64,000 nucleotides of DNA from Gamarada debralockiae (GCA_002803225.1 NXFV01002074.1:62001-126000), one strand, 5' to 3'. Shown: positions 36,158-47,653, counted from the first letter of the stretch. Notes: generated by a model from the letters alone, not told the origin. Translations and numbers: made by a program.

Positions 36158-37567
36158 ATGGTCTTGAAAATGGGTTCAGTACTAAGAGCAAACCCTATCG
36201 TCTCAGCTGAAGAAGCAGCCCTCCCAGGAAATGGCATAACATCAAAAGAAGACGCTCCTCGCGGAGCCTCCTCCAAACTCTTCACACCCCTCACAATCGG
36301 AAACGGCAAGCTAACACTCTCCCACCGCATCGTCCTCGCACCCTTAACACGCATCAGCGGCCTTCCTCTCATCCTCAACCCAACCCCCGAAACCCAAATC
36401 GAGTCTGGTGTCCCGATTCTCTCGTTACAGAATACTACGTCCAGCGCACCACTCCCGGCGGTTTTCTGATCACTGAAGGTCTGCCACCTTCAGTTGAGTG
36501 TAACGGCATGCCCGGTGTCCCAGGTCTCTTCTGCGCCGAGCAAGTGAAAGACCGGAAGGCTGTCGTGGACGCAGTACATGCAAAAGGCAGCTACATTTAC
36601 GCACAATTCTGGAACGCGGGATGAGCATTGATACCGCAACATACTGGTCTCCCACCATCAGCGCAAGCGCAACGCCTTATGATGGCGACGAGATGTATCC
36701 CTACCCACCGCCGTTCACCAGCACACAAGTACGCCCATTTCCACCAACCGAACTAAGCTTGGAGGGCATCTAAAAGCAAATCGCAGGCTACGTATCCTCC
36801 GCCAAGCTCGCAATCGAAGAATGCGGTTTCGATGGCATCGAAGTACATGGCGGAAAACGGCTATCTCCCCGAGCAATTCCTAAGCAGCAATATCAACACC
36901 CGAACCGACTCTTAAGGCGGGTCTCCTGAGAAAAGATGCAGGTTTGTGTTGGAATTAATGGATGCGTTAGCGGAAGCTGTGGGTGAAGATTGGTTGGCGA
37001 TAAGATTGAGTCCGTTCGGGCTTTATAACCAGGCGAAGGGAATGCAGAGGTTGGAGACATGGGAGCATTTGTGTCGGGAGTTGAAGCGGAAGCATCGGTT
37101 GAGTTATGTGCATTTCATTGAGCCGCGGTATGAGCAGGTTCTGAGTTTGGAAGCTGAGAATAAAAGTAAGTTTTGTTTTTGGAAGGGAGGGCCAGGATTG
37201 TGCTGACGTGTGGCAGTTTTGGCTTCGTGGGGAATGGCAGATGTCGATTTGAAGGTTTTTATAGAGATCTTTGGGGATACGCCGTTCTTTTCCGCGGTGG
37301 GCTGGAATGATAAGAACTCTTGGGGTGTGCTGGAGGACGGCTCTTACGACGCTCTGGCTATTGGGCAGCTATTTTTGAGCACTCCGGACATGGTTGAGAG
37401 GCAAGTACCCATCCATTCGTTATATATCGGAACAGATGCTAACAAGCCGCCAGACTCCAAAAGGCCTCCCATTAAATGCGTACGATCGATCTCGATTTTA
37501 TGGCACCTTCTCAGACCGCGAGGTGGGCTACACAGACTACCCCACGTATGAGGCTGTCCAGAAGTAG
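36158..37567 (+). pseudogene. decayed NADH:flavin oxidoreductase (old yellow enzyme family)
   Basis: Family motifs appear in order: SSKLFTPLTIGNGKLTLSHR, IVLAPLTR, PDSLVTEYYVQRTTPGGFLI, TEGLPPSVECNGMPGVPGLF, AKGSYIYAQFWNAG, ALIPQHTG, IAGYVSSAKLAIEECGFDGI, EVHGG, LPEQFLSSNINTRTD, GGSPEKRCRFVLELMDALAE, DWLAIRLSPFG, and a C-terminal YTDYPTYEAVQK before the stop at 37567. Breaks: frameshift near 36410-36416, TGA 36622-36624 (CGA Arg expected before ALIPQHTG), frameshift near 36660, extra A in 36854-36857 right after the HGG of the substrate-binding HGxNGYL motif, TAA 36913-36915 (Tyr expected), and a one-base loss near 37460. Relatives are FMN enzymes that reduce activated double bonds with NAD(P)H. 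This copy cannot produce one. Confidence 0.85.
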
Positions 37568-37694
37568 AAAAAGTGGCTTAAATGCAATGCATTTTGGCCG
37601 CTCAGACCATGAGACCCTCGCTATGCAATCCACTACGCTGCGCCGTGATCTATTGTTCGTACATTTGCTAAATGTTCTTTTGAGCATTTGCATC

Positions 37695-40584
37695 TCATTT
37701 CGTAGACTCCTCGCCTTCCATGGCACTTGATTTCTCCTCCGCTGGCGTACCCGCATCCTTCATAGTTGTTTCTGGATGCCCGTTTACCTCGCCCTTAGCA
37801 ACATCTCCCGCAGGGGCATCATCCACCATATCGACCTCATTAACCACTTCCAAACCCTCATTTGCCTCGTCTACCGCCGTATCGTCTTCCAGACCAAAGA
37901 TGTACTTCTCTAGTTGTTCGTAGGTCTTTTGAAGATCATCGTTGACAAATATCTTGTCATAAAAACCCTCCACTTCTGCCTGCGTAAGTTCCTTCTCCGC
38001 TATCTCGAGTCTGGCCTTAATCTTGTCCTCGTCGTCAGAACCTCTTCGTCGTAATCGTTTCGATAGCTCAGGAATGTCCGGGGGTTGAAGGAAGATGAAG
38101 CGTGCGGTATATCCTTGATCCTTGAGTTGCTGGATTCCCTGTCTGAGGTTAGTGAAAGCTATGAATGGGAATTCCGCTTTAAACATACGTGCATGTCCAT
38201 CTCCATGATAGGCACCTTGCCCTGAGCAATTATGCCTTCCACGACCTTTCGGCTCGTTCCATAATCATTGCCATTGAAATTATTCAACTCCAGAAACTGA
38301 TCTCCGTCACGAAGAACATCGTATTCTTCCTTGCTGATGAAGTAGTAGTGCTGACCATGAACCTCCCCTTCTCTGGGCGCACGAGTTGTATGAGAAACCT
38401 TCTTGCCAAGGACTTTGGCATGTTTGTCCATGAGCATGGTTACCAACGTCCCTTTGCCAACACCACTGGGTCCAGAGATCACAATTGGGCGCCGATCTTT
38501 GGGAGAGACAGAATCATCGCCTTCCTGTGTTTCCTCATCGCCATTCGTAGCTGGATCCTCAGTTTTGGCATGGTCCTGGAATATCTCATCGATTTTGTCG
38601 GCACGCTCGATCTTGTCAAAAGCGACAAGCTTGGTGGCGCTGGCTATTCGCAAAGCTCTCCAGCTCTTGCTAGCCTTAGCTTCGATTGCGGCATTCTTCG
38701 ACTCATCGTCTCTAGCCATTTCGATATCCATGTCGTCAAGCTCAATCTTGCTTTTAAAGCTTTTGATGGAGGGAACTTTATATCGTGACCGATCTTTTAA
38801 TCTCTCTAGTCCACTTCGCCCTTCACTTTCAGCGAGGAACTTGAGGTCAAGTGAGCCCAAGGGATTCGGGCGGAGTCGTTTGTTTGTTGTGGCTTTGCGT
38901 GCGGAGGCTTTTGCTGCGACGTACTCCTCGGGAGATATTGGAGGCCTTGCGATTGAAGGGCAGTTCTCGATTTTCCACCGTACCCAGTTCTTGTCTCTGG
39001 AAAGTACTGTTTCGACCATGCGGTAGAAAAAGGCCCCCTCAAAACCTTGTTTTAAGTATTCAGCGATTGACCGTTTCATATCAAGTGCCCATTTGGTCTG
39101 CAGTGTATCAGTATAGTTCCAATGTAGTGAATTTGAGAGAATTTAATCCTTGGTGGATTTAAGCCGCGCAATGAAATAATAATTATGAATTGAGAAACTA
39201 AAACAGGATACTTACATCGTCTTCGCTGAGGACTTGATCAGCATACATGACGGATTTGTTGAGATTCTCTGGCAACGCCTTGGCAAGCTTCTCTTTTGCT
39301 TTTGTGCTCAGAGAAAGAAGGAAGTCCATGACAATAAGGACTTGGACCAAGATATGTCTCCGGAATGAGAGGTCACTGATCTGTTGCAGGGTGTTAGCAA
39401 GGTGTACGTAGTAGCTTTATATATAGGAGTTGGTACCTCGAGCTCAAACAGATCTCTACTGGTGAGATACTTCGGATTAAATGCATTGGCGAGATCATCT
39501 TCGCCTTGACTTCTTTTCCGCTTCGTACCTCTTTTCCCCTCTTCTGCTATCTTCACAGGACGCCCATTCATCTCTGTTTGGACCGACTTGAACATGGTCA
39601 TGGTTGCTTCAAGTCCGGCTCTAAACCCTCCAAAATGGGTCGCATTGAATAGCTTTTTGGGCTGGTTGAAGCTTTCCTGCAAAGACCAGAATATTGGGTA
39701 GAGCTCCTCGGCACTCATAGGTTCGGCCTTGGAGAATGTGACGCCTTTGGATGCGGAACTCGATTCCTCGACGGGTTTTCCTGCGCTTGTGGCGCTGTTT
39801 GTCGTCGAATTCAAAGGAGCGGGAGCAACCTTAGAAGCATCAGAATCTACATCCATCTTCTCCGGATCCGATTCCTTTGGCGGTAATTTGTCAAACGTGG
39901 TGACATTTTCGGTGTGGTATTCTCCTCGAAGATTAACAGAACTCTTGTCGCCCAATGGGAAGCTCTGGAACATGAATATGAATACCCTCCCACAGAATGC
40001 CGTATCCTCTGCGCGCGATAATCGTCTGAGCAACTCATTGCAGCTTCGTAGAATGACCAAATTCTTCTGCGAGAAATGTTTGGCCGTGATCTTTTCCCTC
40101 CGCGACTCTAAATAATCAAAAATCTTCCGGCATCCAGCTATTGTTTGACTGTCCAGAAGTTCCTCGATTAGCCAGAACAAGAGGGCTGCATCGCATTGTT
40201 CGTCGTCGGAGAGGATCGATATGATGTCGAAGAGGTTCCATAGCTTAACAAAGGAGGGCATGTCAATGGTCGTAGAGGCCTAGGGTTCGTCAGATATAGG
40301 TTCCCACGGTCGTACTGAGGGAGGCTCACGAGAATCGAGTTGAAGGTCTCTCGTACGGCGGTCTCGATTACCGCATGCTTCCGCTTCCTCAGTTCAGGTG
40401 TTGCGGCAGAAGAGAAGAACTCTCCTTCCACTCGTTCGAAAAGATCATCGAGATCTGATTTGTTCAATGGCGGTTCCACCGTGCTCGTCTGCTTTACCAT
40501 CTCAGCCTGCTTGAGCATTTCCAGCAGGAGCTTCTTAAACTCATCCACCCCTTGTACCCCATGGCCAGCCATGTTGGTGGTCAT
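37695..40584 (-). CDS. fusion of THO complex subunit 1 (Hpr1/THOC1) and guanylate kinase
   Basis: Five exons on the minus strand, 40584-40330, 40279-39437, 39380-39216, 39097-38189 and 38138-37695, give 871 residues. All junctions are in frame and introns are 50-118 nt. Residues 1-600 are THOC1: FVKLWNLFDIISILSDDEQC, SKSWRALRIASATKLVAFDK and the conserved RDKNWVRWKIENCPSI segment. THO couples transcription to mRNA export. Without a stop or new start the frame runs through an acidic linker (TEDPATNGDEETQEGDDSVS) into guanylate kinase: P-loop GPSGVGKG near residue 630, SHTTRAPREGEVHGQHYYFI, FLELNNFNGNDYGTSR, and RFIFLQPPDIPELSKRLRRR after the last intron. Guanylate kinase makes GDP from GMP. 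An acidic tail follows. Separate translation of the kinase would need an internal start; none is close to its P-loop. It shares a 375 bp promoter region with Aquarius. Confidence 0.92.
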
Positions 40585-40959
40585 GCGCCAGCTCAGTGTC
40601 GATTGGGGTTTGTGTTTCGACGTCGGCGCTGCTCAAAAAGTATTGCGGCAGTGAGGTTCGTTCCAGACAGCTTTCTTTGACGTGGAGTCGCGATAGGATG
40701 ACCCACCAAAAATATTAGCACGTGACCCCTAAAAACCAAAACGGAAGGAGCGCGTTGATCGCGAATCGAAAATTATTCTACAAGAGGTCTGAATGATTCA
40801 GGTACAACCAGCGATTTGCCTTCTAGAAAACCACTCTTATGGCAATCCCCTCGATCTCTCCATCGCTCACTCCTGTTGAATGATCCTTTCGAGAATTTGC
40901 CTAGAGCCCTCCTTTAGGTTACGAATCGTTCATAGTCTTTGAGCACGTCAAAATCAACA
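40585..40959. promoter_or_regulatory. divergent promoter between THO1-GUK and Aquarius
   Basis: 375 bases separate the two start codons on opposite strands, so this stretch must hold both promoters. I see no TATA box I would trust. The motif TGAATGATTCA, similar to the arm of the dispersed hairpin, lies near 40790. Confidence 0.6.
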
Positions 40960-43900
40960 ATGGCCCCGAGAAAGAAGGCAAAGGAAGAGCCTCCCCGGGA
41001 GGTGGATGATGGAAGACCAACTATGGCCGACCTAGATGGCGAAAATCCGTTTGCGCAGCTTGCCCAGAAGCATTGGTTGAAGACGAAAAAGTCTGCGAAA
41101 ATCAAGGTCAAGCCGGAGGTGTTGAAGAATGAAATATGGGATGTTTTGGAGCGGGAGGACTTTGCGTTTAAGTCTCTGCTTGTGTTGGAGAACTTGCAGA
41201 TATTGGAGAGGTACGGTCATAATCTGTTACCGCATTAATTGGGGTATAAGATGCCAATCGTTCAACCTATCCCAGCGACTGAGGACAGACAATTTGGACA
41301 GCTACAAGCTACCCTGGATGGCTAGGAGTTGAATAAGTCGATTGAAGGGCCAAGGATCCAGCGGGCTATGGGAAGCTCAGTCGAATTCCTTTTCATTGAA
41401 CTTCACTGAGCGATTGATATCTTGCACCCCAATTAATGCAGTACCGTATGGCGCATGGCTAACTGTTCTGATAGTTACCTATGGCCAGGCTATTCCGAGG
41501 ACTCGTCCAACTTCCACGTCTTATTGATTGTCTTGATCACGAATGTTAGGACTCGGGAACATCTCCCAACATGGGGTAAGCAATGTCGAGTGCATACGAG
41601 GGATTGCACTGACTTTGAACAGATTTGTTTACGGACAATCCTACCGAATTCTCCTCTCTGTTTCGACGAATACTTTCGATGACATTGGATGCTACGCTAT
41701 CGCCCACCGTCAGAACCCACCTCCTCTCGTTCGTCATCAGTGCCTTCCAATCATTGGATAGCGGGATAGTCAGGAAGGAATGCGCTCCATTAGTTTCGAT
41801 ATCCATCTGGCACAATTTATCGAGCGAAAAGAAGCGGGAACGGAAGCTTGATCAGAGCGTACAATTACGAAAGGCTTGGAGAGCTGCAGCAAAACGCTAC
41901 GAGGCGGCTGACGATGCAACAAAGCCTCGACTCCGATTCGAGCGTTCGTGGCTATTTACGTTGATTCTTGACTTCTTCAATCAGCTCTATGGCGAGAAGA
42001 GCAAGCCAGGTGTGTTTCATGCATATACAAGAGACTTAGTAAATACTGACCCCAATAACAGAAAATGTGCACTACTGCGAACGGTTCCTTGAATTTCTAT
42101 CGGACCTACAAAGCCAGTTGCCAACCCGGAGATATGTCAATACCCTTCTTCAAGATCTGCACACACTTCCAGCTATCCGATTGTCTCCGGCCTTTAACGA
42201 CGAAGACAATGGCCTGATACGAGATCTTTATGCTTTACTCAAGCACTACACCTACTTCTCAATCGACGATCATACTGGTATCCAACATAGCCGTACTGAG
42301 GCATACGAACGTCACTGTGCTACACTTGCATCTTTGCAGCGGGTTGCTCTCAAGCACTTCAAGGAGAAGCTGACGATTTTGGCATTGTCAAACTATGCGT
42401 CTATTGATAAACGAACGGAACTTGAGGGCCATCTCGAGGCTCTTACAGATGCTGAAGTTGTTGAGCTGTGTGACCTCCTCCACTTCCGAACATCTTTTCC
42501 TACATCCACAAAAATTGTCGCAGATCGTCAATTCCTGATTGAAGTTCTGCTGTCCAGTCACGAGAAGCGCAAGACCTTCCAGGAGACAGCGCGTGACCTG
42601 AGTATTTTACCTACGGAGCTTACACTTTTTGAGCCGATGTTGTTGAGAAACGATAACTACAATGGCTCACAACCTTTGGCGTTACCTAAACTCAATCTCC
42701 AATACCTCACAGTGGGCGACTTTCTTTGGAGATCCTTTATTCTGCACCGTTGCGAATCATTTTACGAGATTAGGAAAGAGATGGAGGATACCATCAAACG
42801 CCTACGACCAAGTATGGGCCGGAATGGCCAGACCAGCTTTGGAGGATTCTCAAAGATGGCCTTGCCAATCACGAAACCAGCGTAAGTCTCATAAAAATAG
42901 CTTTTTACAGCGTGCTAACAGTATCACAGAATTTTGGAATCACTTCCACCACTCGTTGGTGACGATAAGCCTGCAGTTGTGCGAGCTGAAATCGCACTCG
43001 ATGTTAGCCGTCTGGCAGACAACATTCGACGAGAATGGGAGTCGCTTCGACCAGATGATGTGGTCTTCTTACTCGCTGTCCAAGCTCCCGATGACTCCAA
43101 AATGATTACGAATGGTGGATCAATCCTTTCTGATGCCCAGAAAGTAGGACTGAAATACCTGCGAGCAGCCGAGATCACCCAAGTGCTGGACGATAATGGA
43201 CGCCCGCTGAGGGACCACAACGGTCAAACGAATGGACATGGTCGACCGCGGACGCGCAGATTGCAAGTCAAACTCGACGCCACTATGTTCAAAGAAGATA
43301 TGGCTCGAGTAAACAGCGGTAAACCGAACATTTACGAGAGCATGAACATTATTGTTCGTAGAAGAGGTAGGGAGAACAACTTCAAGCCGATTCTTGAATC
43401 GATTCGAAGTCTGACCTTGTCTGATATACCTCTCGCTCCATGGCTTCACGAGGTATTTCTTGGTTATGGTGATCCTGCAGGTATGTAATTCTCAAGGCAG
43501 TTGTCGCAGAATTGCGGCTAGATCCACGAGTTCTACTCCTGGCATTGACCCTATAGAGGGCATTTTTGGAGCCTGTAACTCATGGATCCCGCTTAGCTCT
43601 AATCTTCATCTCATTTGAGCGATTACTGACTCCGAAATCTTCACAGGAGCTACCTACACCCATTTATCCAATCAACTCACGCAAGTGGATTACAGAGACA
43701 CCTTCCTCGACTGGCAACATCTGATTGAAAGTTTACCCGGCAAGACCATTGAGCCAAGTGATGATGTAAACGGCAGCTTCGGGCCACCGTATGTTCTCCA
43801 GACCGTGCCGAAGCCTGGCGAAGCTGCCCCAGCAAAGCCTTCAAAGAAGCGACGACGGGATGCAGAACCTACGCCTCAAGTACAGCCGGAAGCCATTCAA

Positions 43901-45891
43901 GTCTCTACTTATAAGCCCCCCAGCACAGGCCCGTATCCAATGGATGCTCCCAAGCTTAACAACGTCCGGTTCACACCAGCACAAGTTGATGCAATCGTTT
44001 CCGGAACGCATCCTGGATTGACGGTCATCGTTGGGCCACCAGGCACCGGAAAGACTGATGTTGCCACTCAGATTATCAACAACATATATCACAACTTTCC
44101 TAAACAGCGTACTCTTCTCATTGCGCATAGTAACCAAGCCCTAAATCAACTATTCCAAAAGATTGTTGCGTTGGATATTGATGAACGCCACCTTCTTCGA
44201 CTGGGCCATGGCGAAGAAGAACTGGACACAGAAGCTAATTTTAGCAAACACGGGAGGGTAGAGTCCTTCCTCGAGAACCGGGATGGTTATCTCATGGAAG
44301 TTAACCGACTCGCTGCCAGCCTTGGTGCCCCAGGTGCCCATGGTACCTCTGCAGAGACTGCAGGCTATTTCAATTCTGTCTACATCGAACCTGCGTGGAT
44401 GAGATTCCAGGAAGCTGCTAACGATCCAGACGCTACTGTCGAGGCCATTCTCGAAGCTTTCCCATTCCATGACTACTTCTCTAACACTCCCCACCCGCTC
44501 TTCCCACCCGATGCAGATAAGGATGCCATCCTTGATATAGCCAATGGCTGCTATCACCATGTCTCAAAAATCTTCACCGAGCTGGCAGACGTCCGGCCCT
44601 TTGAGATCCTTCGCCGAGATCGCGATAAAGCCAACTACCTCCTCACGAATGAAGCCAGGATCATCGCCATGACGTCCACGCACGCAGCTATGAGAAGGCG
44701 GGAAATAGCATCACTTGGCTTCCATTACGACAACGTTATCATGGAGGAAGCGGCGCAGATCACTGAGATCGAGAATTTCATTCCTCTCGCTCTACAGAAC
44801 CCCAAGGATGGAGAAATGCCGTTGCAGCGAGTCGTTCTCTGCGGAGATCACTACCAAAACTCCCCTGTCATCCAAAACCTTGCTTTCCGTCAGTATGCCA
44901 ACCTGGAACAATCACTTTTCTCCCGCCTGGTCCGACTCGGCGTTCCAACCATCAATCTCGACCAACAAGGTCGTGCTCGCCCTTCGATTGCGGCCCTGTA
45001 TTCATGGCGCTACAACAACCTTGGTAATTTACCTCTCGTATCCTCTTTGCCTGAGTTCCAGACGGCCAATGCTGGTTTCAAGTATGACTACCAGTTCATC
45101 CAAGTGCCCGATTATAAGGGCAAAGGAGAATCAGAGCCTACTCCACATTTCATCCAGAATCTAGGCGAAGCAGAGTACGCAGTTGCCATCTTCCAGTACA
45201 TGCGTCTGCTCGGGTATCCAGCCTCGAAAATCAGCATTCTGGCGACATACGCTGGTCAGCGGGCCTTGATCAAGGATGTTCTCAACCATAGATGCGCCAA
45301 GAATGCTCTATTTGGTCTCCCAAAAATTGTCACTACGGTCGACAAATACCAGGGTGAGCAGAATGATTGTAAGTCTGTCCATCTCGCTATTAATAAGCCA
45401 CGTACTAAAAGCTCTCAGACGTAATCCTTTCTCTCACCCGCACGTCCCGCGTTGGCTACCTGCGAGATATCCGCCGTCTGACAGTCGCACTCTCCCGAGC
45501 ACGGTTAGGACTCTACATTCTCGGCCGTCGTGAAGTCTTCGAATCCTGTTTCGAGCTTCGCCAAGCCTTCGATATCCTTTTACAGAGACCTGACAAGTTG
45601 ATGCTAGTGACTGGAGAGTTATTCCCGAGCAACAGAGTTCTGAAGGATGAGGAAGGTGCGGATATTCCTGGGGAGACGCAGATGGAGAATGTGGAGCATC
45701 TAGGACAATATGTGTATGAGATGACGAACTCGAAAGTGCAACAGCTCAGAGCAGAGAGGGGCTTGGCAGCCGCTGAGCTTGTTGCGCCTGTAGTGGGGGA
45801 GGAGGATGTGGAGTTAGGTTATACCCAGGGAGAGGAGGAATATTTCGAGGAGGAGATTGAGGAGGGGTTGGAGGCTGAGGCTGAGGAATAA
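40960..45891 (+). CDS. AQR: intron-binding spliceosomal RNA helicase Aquarius (Cwf11)
   Basis: Seven exons, 40960-41210, 41475-41575, 41623-42009, 42062-42881, 42930-43480, 43647-45368 and 45419-45891, give 1434 residues with every junction in frame. Aquarius binds the intron upstream of the branch site and helps couple splicing to exon-junction-complex and snoRNP assembly. The N-terminal helical part is recognisable (LLVLENLQILESYLWPGYSE, HVLLIVLITNVRTREHLPTW). The UPF1-like helicase core has the P-loop GPPGTGKT near residue 832, a DEAA-type box read as EEAAQITEIENFIPLAL near 1069, GDHYQNSPVI, DQQGRARPSIAALYSWRY, VDKYQGEQNDYVILSL and TVALSRARLGLYI. The tail is strongly acidic. The ATG at 40960 (MAPRKKAKEE) is the first in frame. 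Introns 1 (264 nt) and 5 (166 nt) are much longer than the others; intron 5 is an introner-like element. Confidence 0.97.
43481..43646 (+). repeat. introner-like intron 5 of Aquarius
   Basis: 166 nt, GTATGT..CAG. The last 55 bases (CTTAGCTCTAATCTTCATCT, TTGAGCGATTACTGACTCCG, ATCTTCACAG) match the intron at 29653-29814 of the unrelated F-box-like gene almost base for base. Homology continues more weakly toward the 5' side. Confidence 0.8.
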
Positions 45892-45895
45892 CAGT

Positions 45896-45920
45896 AATCG
45901 CTCACCGAGGTTGAACGATT
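45896..45920. repeat. hairpin copy directly after the Aquarius stop codon
   Basis: AATCGCTCA, spacer CCGAGGT, TGAACGATT: arms of 9 bases with one mismatch, four bases past the stop codon. The same arms occur in the introner-like introns. It lies in the 3' untranslated region and could affect 3' end formation, or be an intron-derived remnant. Confidence 0.6.
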
Positions 45921-46182
45921 GCATAGAAAAATGATATCCAGGTTCGTGCAATCCATTTCAGCCATGGAATATTTGAGGAGAGCCTCCAACAAGTCCGCTG
46001 GCCCTTGATCGTTCCCTTTATTTGACCGATTGAAAAGATCTCTGAAATAGGTTACGAAGGTTGCTATTCTCCGCCGTCAATGGTATCCACCGCCTCAATC
46101 CTCAGAAATTTTGACTTGGTTTGATTTCCAGTTTACCCTTGATGAATGAGGAAAGAGCACTGTTTGCATTTGAGGAATTTAC

Positions 46183-46228
46183 AATGGAATGCCCAATGGA
46201 ATGCCCAATGGAATGCCCAATGGAATGG
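46183..46228 (+). repeat. 12-base tandem repeat, about four copies
   Basis: AATGGAATGCCC repeated three times exactly, and a fourth, partial copy (AATGGAATGG). It lies in a non-coding stretch 3' of Aquarius and DnaJ. Confidence 0.85.
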
Positions 46229-46741
46229 CTGTACGTGAGATTGCATTATATTTTGCATTTTGGACAGGCTTTCAGTAAAGAACGCTCTAACTCCTCGCAG
46301 ATGAATTCCAAGTTTTGCCATAACGCCAAGGTCCACATACTCCACACCGAAATTTGAATGGCACGACTAGCAATTGTGAGTCAGCTTTGTAGACAACATT
46401 CCTGTTTACCCAGCCTTGAATACATGAAAATTTTCGAGACTTGATCGACCCTTCCTCCCCTTTTGTCTATCCTCCTGGGGGAATGGAAGCCAAGCTAAGC
46501 CATCTGTCTGTTTGAGAATGCCTGCGGCGTTGTTAGAACTTGTCTGAATAGTACAGAGTTTGATTGGGAGTACTTACTTCGCTGGAATGAAAGTATGAAG
46601 GGCACAGAGACCGTTACCAAGCTTCAATGCGGACACGCTTATGAAGATTGCGTCCTAGCACATATGCCATCCCCAGAAATCCTGTGACTGATCGTTTTGA
46701 TATACCTGCACCAACTAAATATGCAAGGCCGAATGAACGAT

Positions 46742-47653
46742 TCATTTGGTGGGGCGTTTGGCGATCATCTTGTTGAGGCATAATTGGCAGGAAAGCAGCG
46801 AACAGTGTGGACACTTGTAGGCCATTATGCCCCTCTTCTTGCCGCAAGAACCACATTTGAATTTCCGCTTCTGCTGCTCCTTGGCACAAAATCCGGAATG
46901 AAGGCAGGTCCTTTGCTTCTCGGCTTCGGTCGTTGCATTGAGGCTCGACCATCGCTTCTCCTGGAGGTCTCTCTCTGCCTGATCTCTCATTTCCTTTGAC
47001 TTCTGCTTGGCCTCTTCCTCAGCTTTCTTGGCGTTGGCTTTGGCTTGACGTCTGGCTTCGGCTTCGGCTTCTTTACGTTGTTTCTCCTCTCGAAGTTGTT
47101 TGCGAATTGCCTCCTGGCGTTTCCATTTTTGGTGCGCTGCTTCGTAGGCAGCGTGATTTGCAGCAGCCCGTCTACAAAAATCTGGGTCGAACCCAAGTTC
47201 TTGTCGGAGAAAGTCCTCGAAGCTGAAGAAGTCATAACCAAGTTCATTTTCGGAGTCATCTTCATCATCGTCGTAATAGTAGTAGTCATCAGGAGGACTT
47301 GCAGAGAAGGGATTGTTTGGGAATCCTTGCGGACGAGTGTCTCGATTGTCGTATCTTGCGCGGAGAGCTGTGTCAGAGAGGGTGTGGTGAGCCAAGCTAA
47401 TCTAGTTTTCGTAAAGACGTTAGTATCAATCCCAGGAGTACTACCAGTATGTGAACTTGCGAAGGAGGGGAGAAAGTGATATGGGGAACAAACTCACTCG
47501 TTGGAATCGTGCCGTAGCTTCTTGATCTCCGGGGTTCTTGTCAGGGTGATGAATCAGAGCCAGGCGTCTGTAGGAATCTTTGATCTCCTGAAGGGTTGCT
47601 GTTCTGGCCACCTCCAAAGCCTCGTAGAGGTCGAAATCCGGAGTGGGAGGCAT
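46742..47653 (-). CDS. DnaJ-domain (J-protein) co-chaperone
   Basis: Two exons, 47653-47498 and 47401-46742, give 271 residues; the 96 nt intron (GTGAGT..CTAG) is in frame. The J domain fills residues 7 to about 70 (DFDLYEALEVARTATLQEIK, SYRRLALIHHPDKN with the essential HPD, and after the intron TLSDTALRARYD). J proteins stimulate the ATPase of Hsp70. Behind it are an acidic/tyrosine patch (DDYYYYDDDEDD), a long charged coiled coil rich in KRQEAIRKQ/EEAKQKSKE, and a C-terminal cysteine cluster (CGSCGKKRG, CPHCSLLSCQLC) that probably binds zinc. That architecture is common for fungal J proteins of unknown partner. The start was taken at MPPTPDF, next to the J domain, rather than an upstream in-frame ATG at 47764. 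The exact acceptor (47401, or another AG a few bases downstream) is slightly uncertain. Confidence 0.88.

Larger units (their letters stand above)
45892..46741. other. intergenic region with hairpin and short tandem repeat
   Basis: About 850 bases between the Aquarius stop and the DnaJ gene 3' end. It holds the hairpin at 45896-45920, a possible second, weaker copy at 46005-46035 and the 12-base tandem repeat at 46183-46228. No gene seen. Confidence 0.5.

Noticed and set aside
36158..37567. OYE gene rescued by several extra introns
   Set aside because: The breaks are one-base shifts and single stop codons inside uninterrupted conserved motifs, without GT..AG pairs that could remove them.
38189..39026. 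Two plus-strand frames of about 200 codons opposite the THO1-GUK gene
   Set aside because: They lie antisense to clearly conserved THOC1 and guanylate kinase exons and show no domains.
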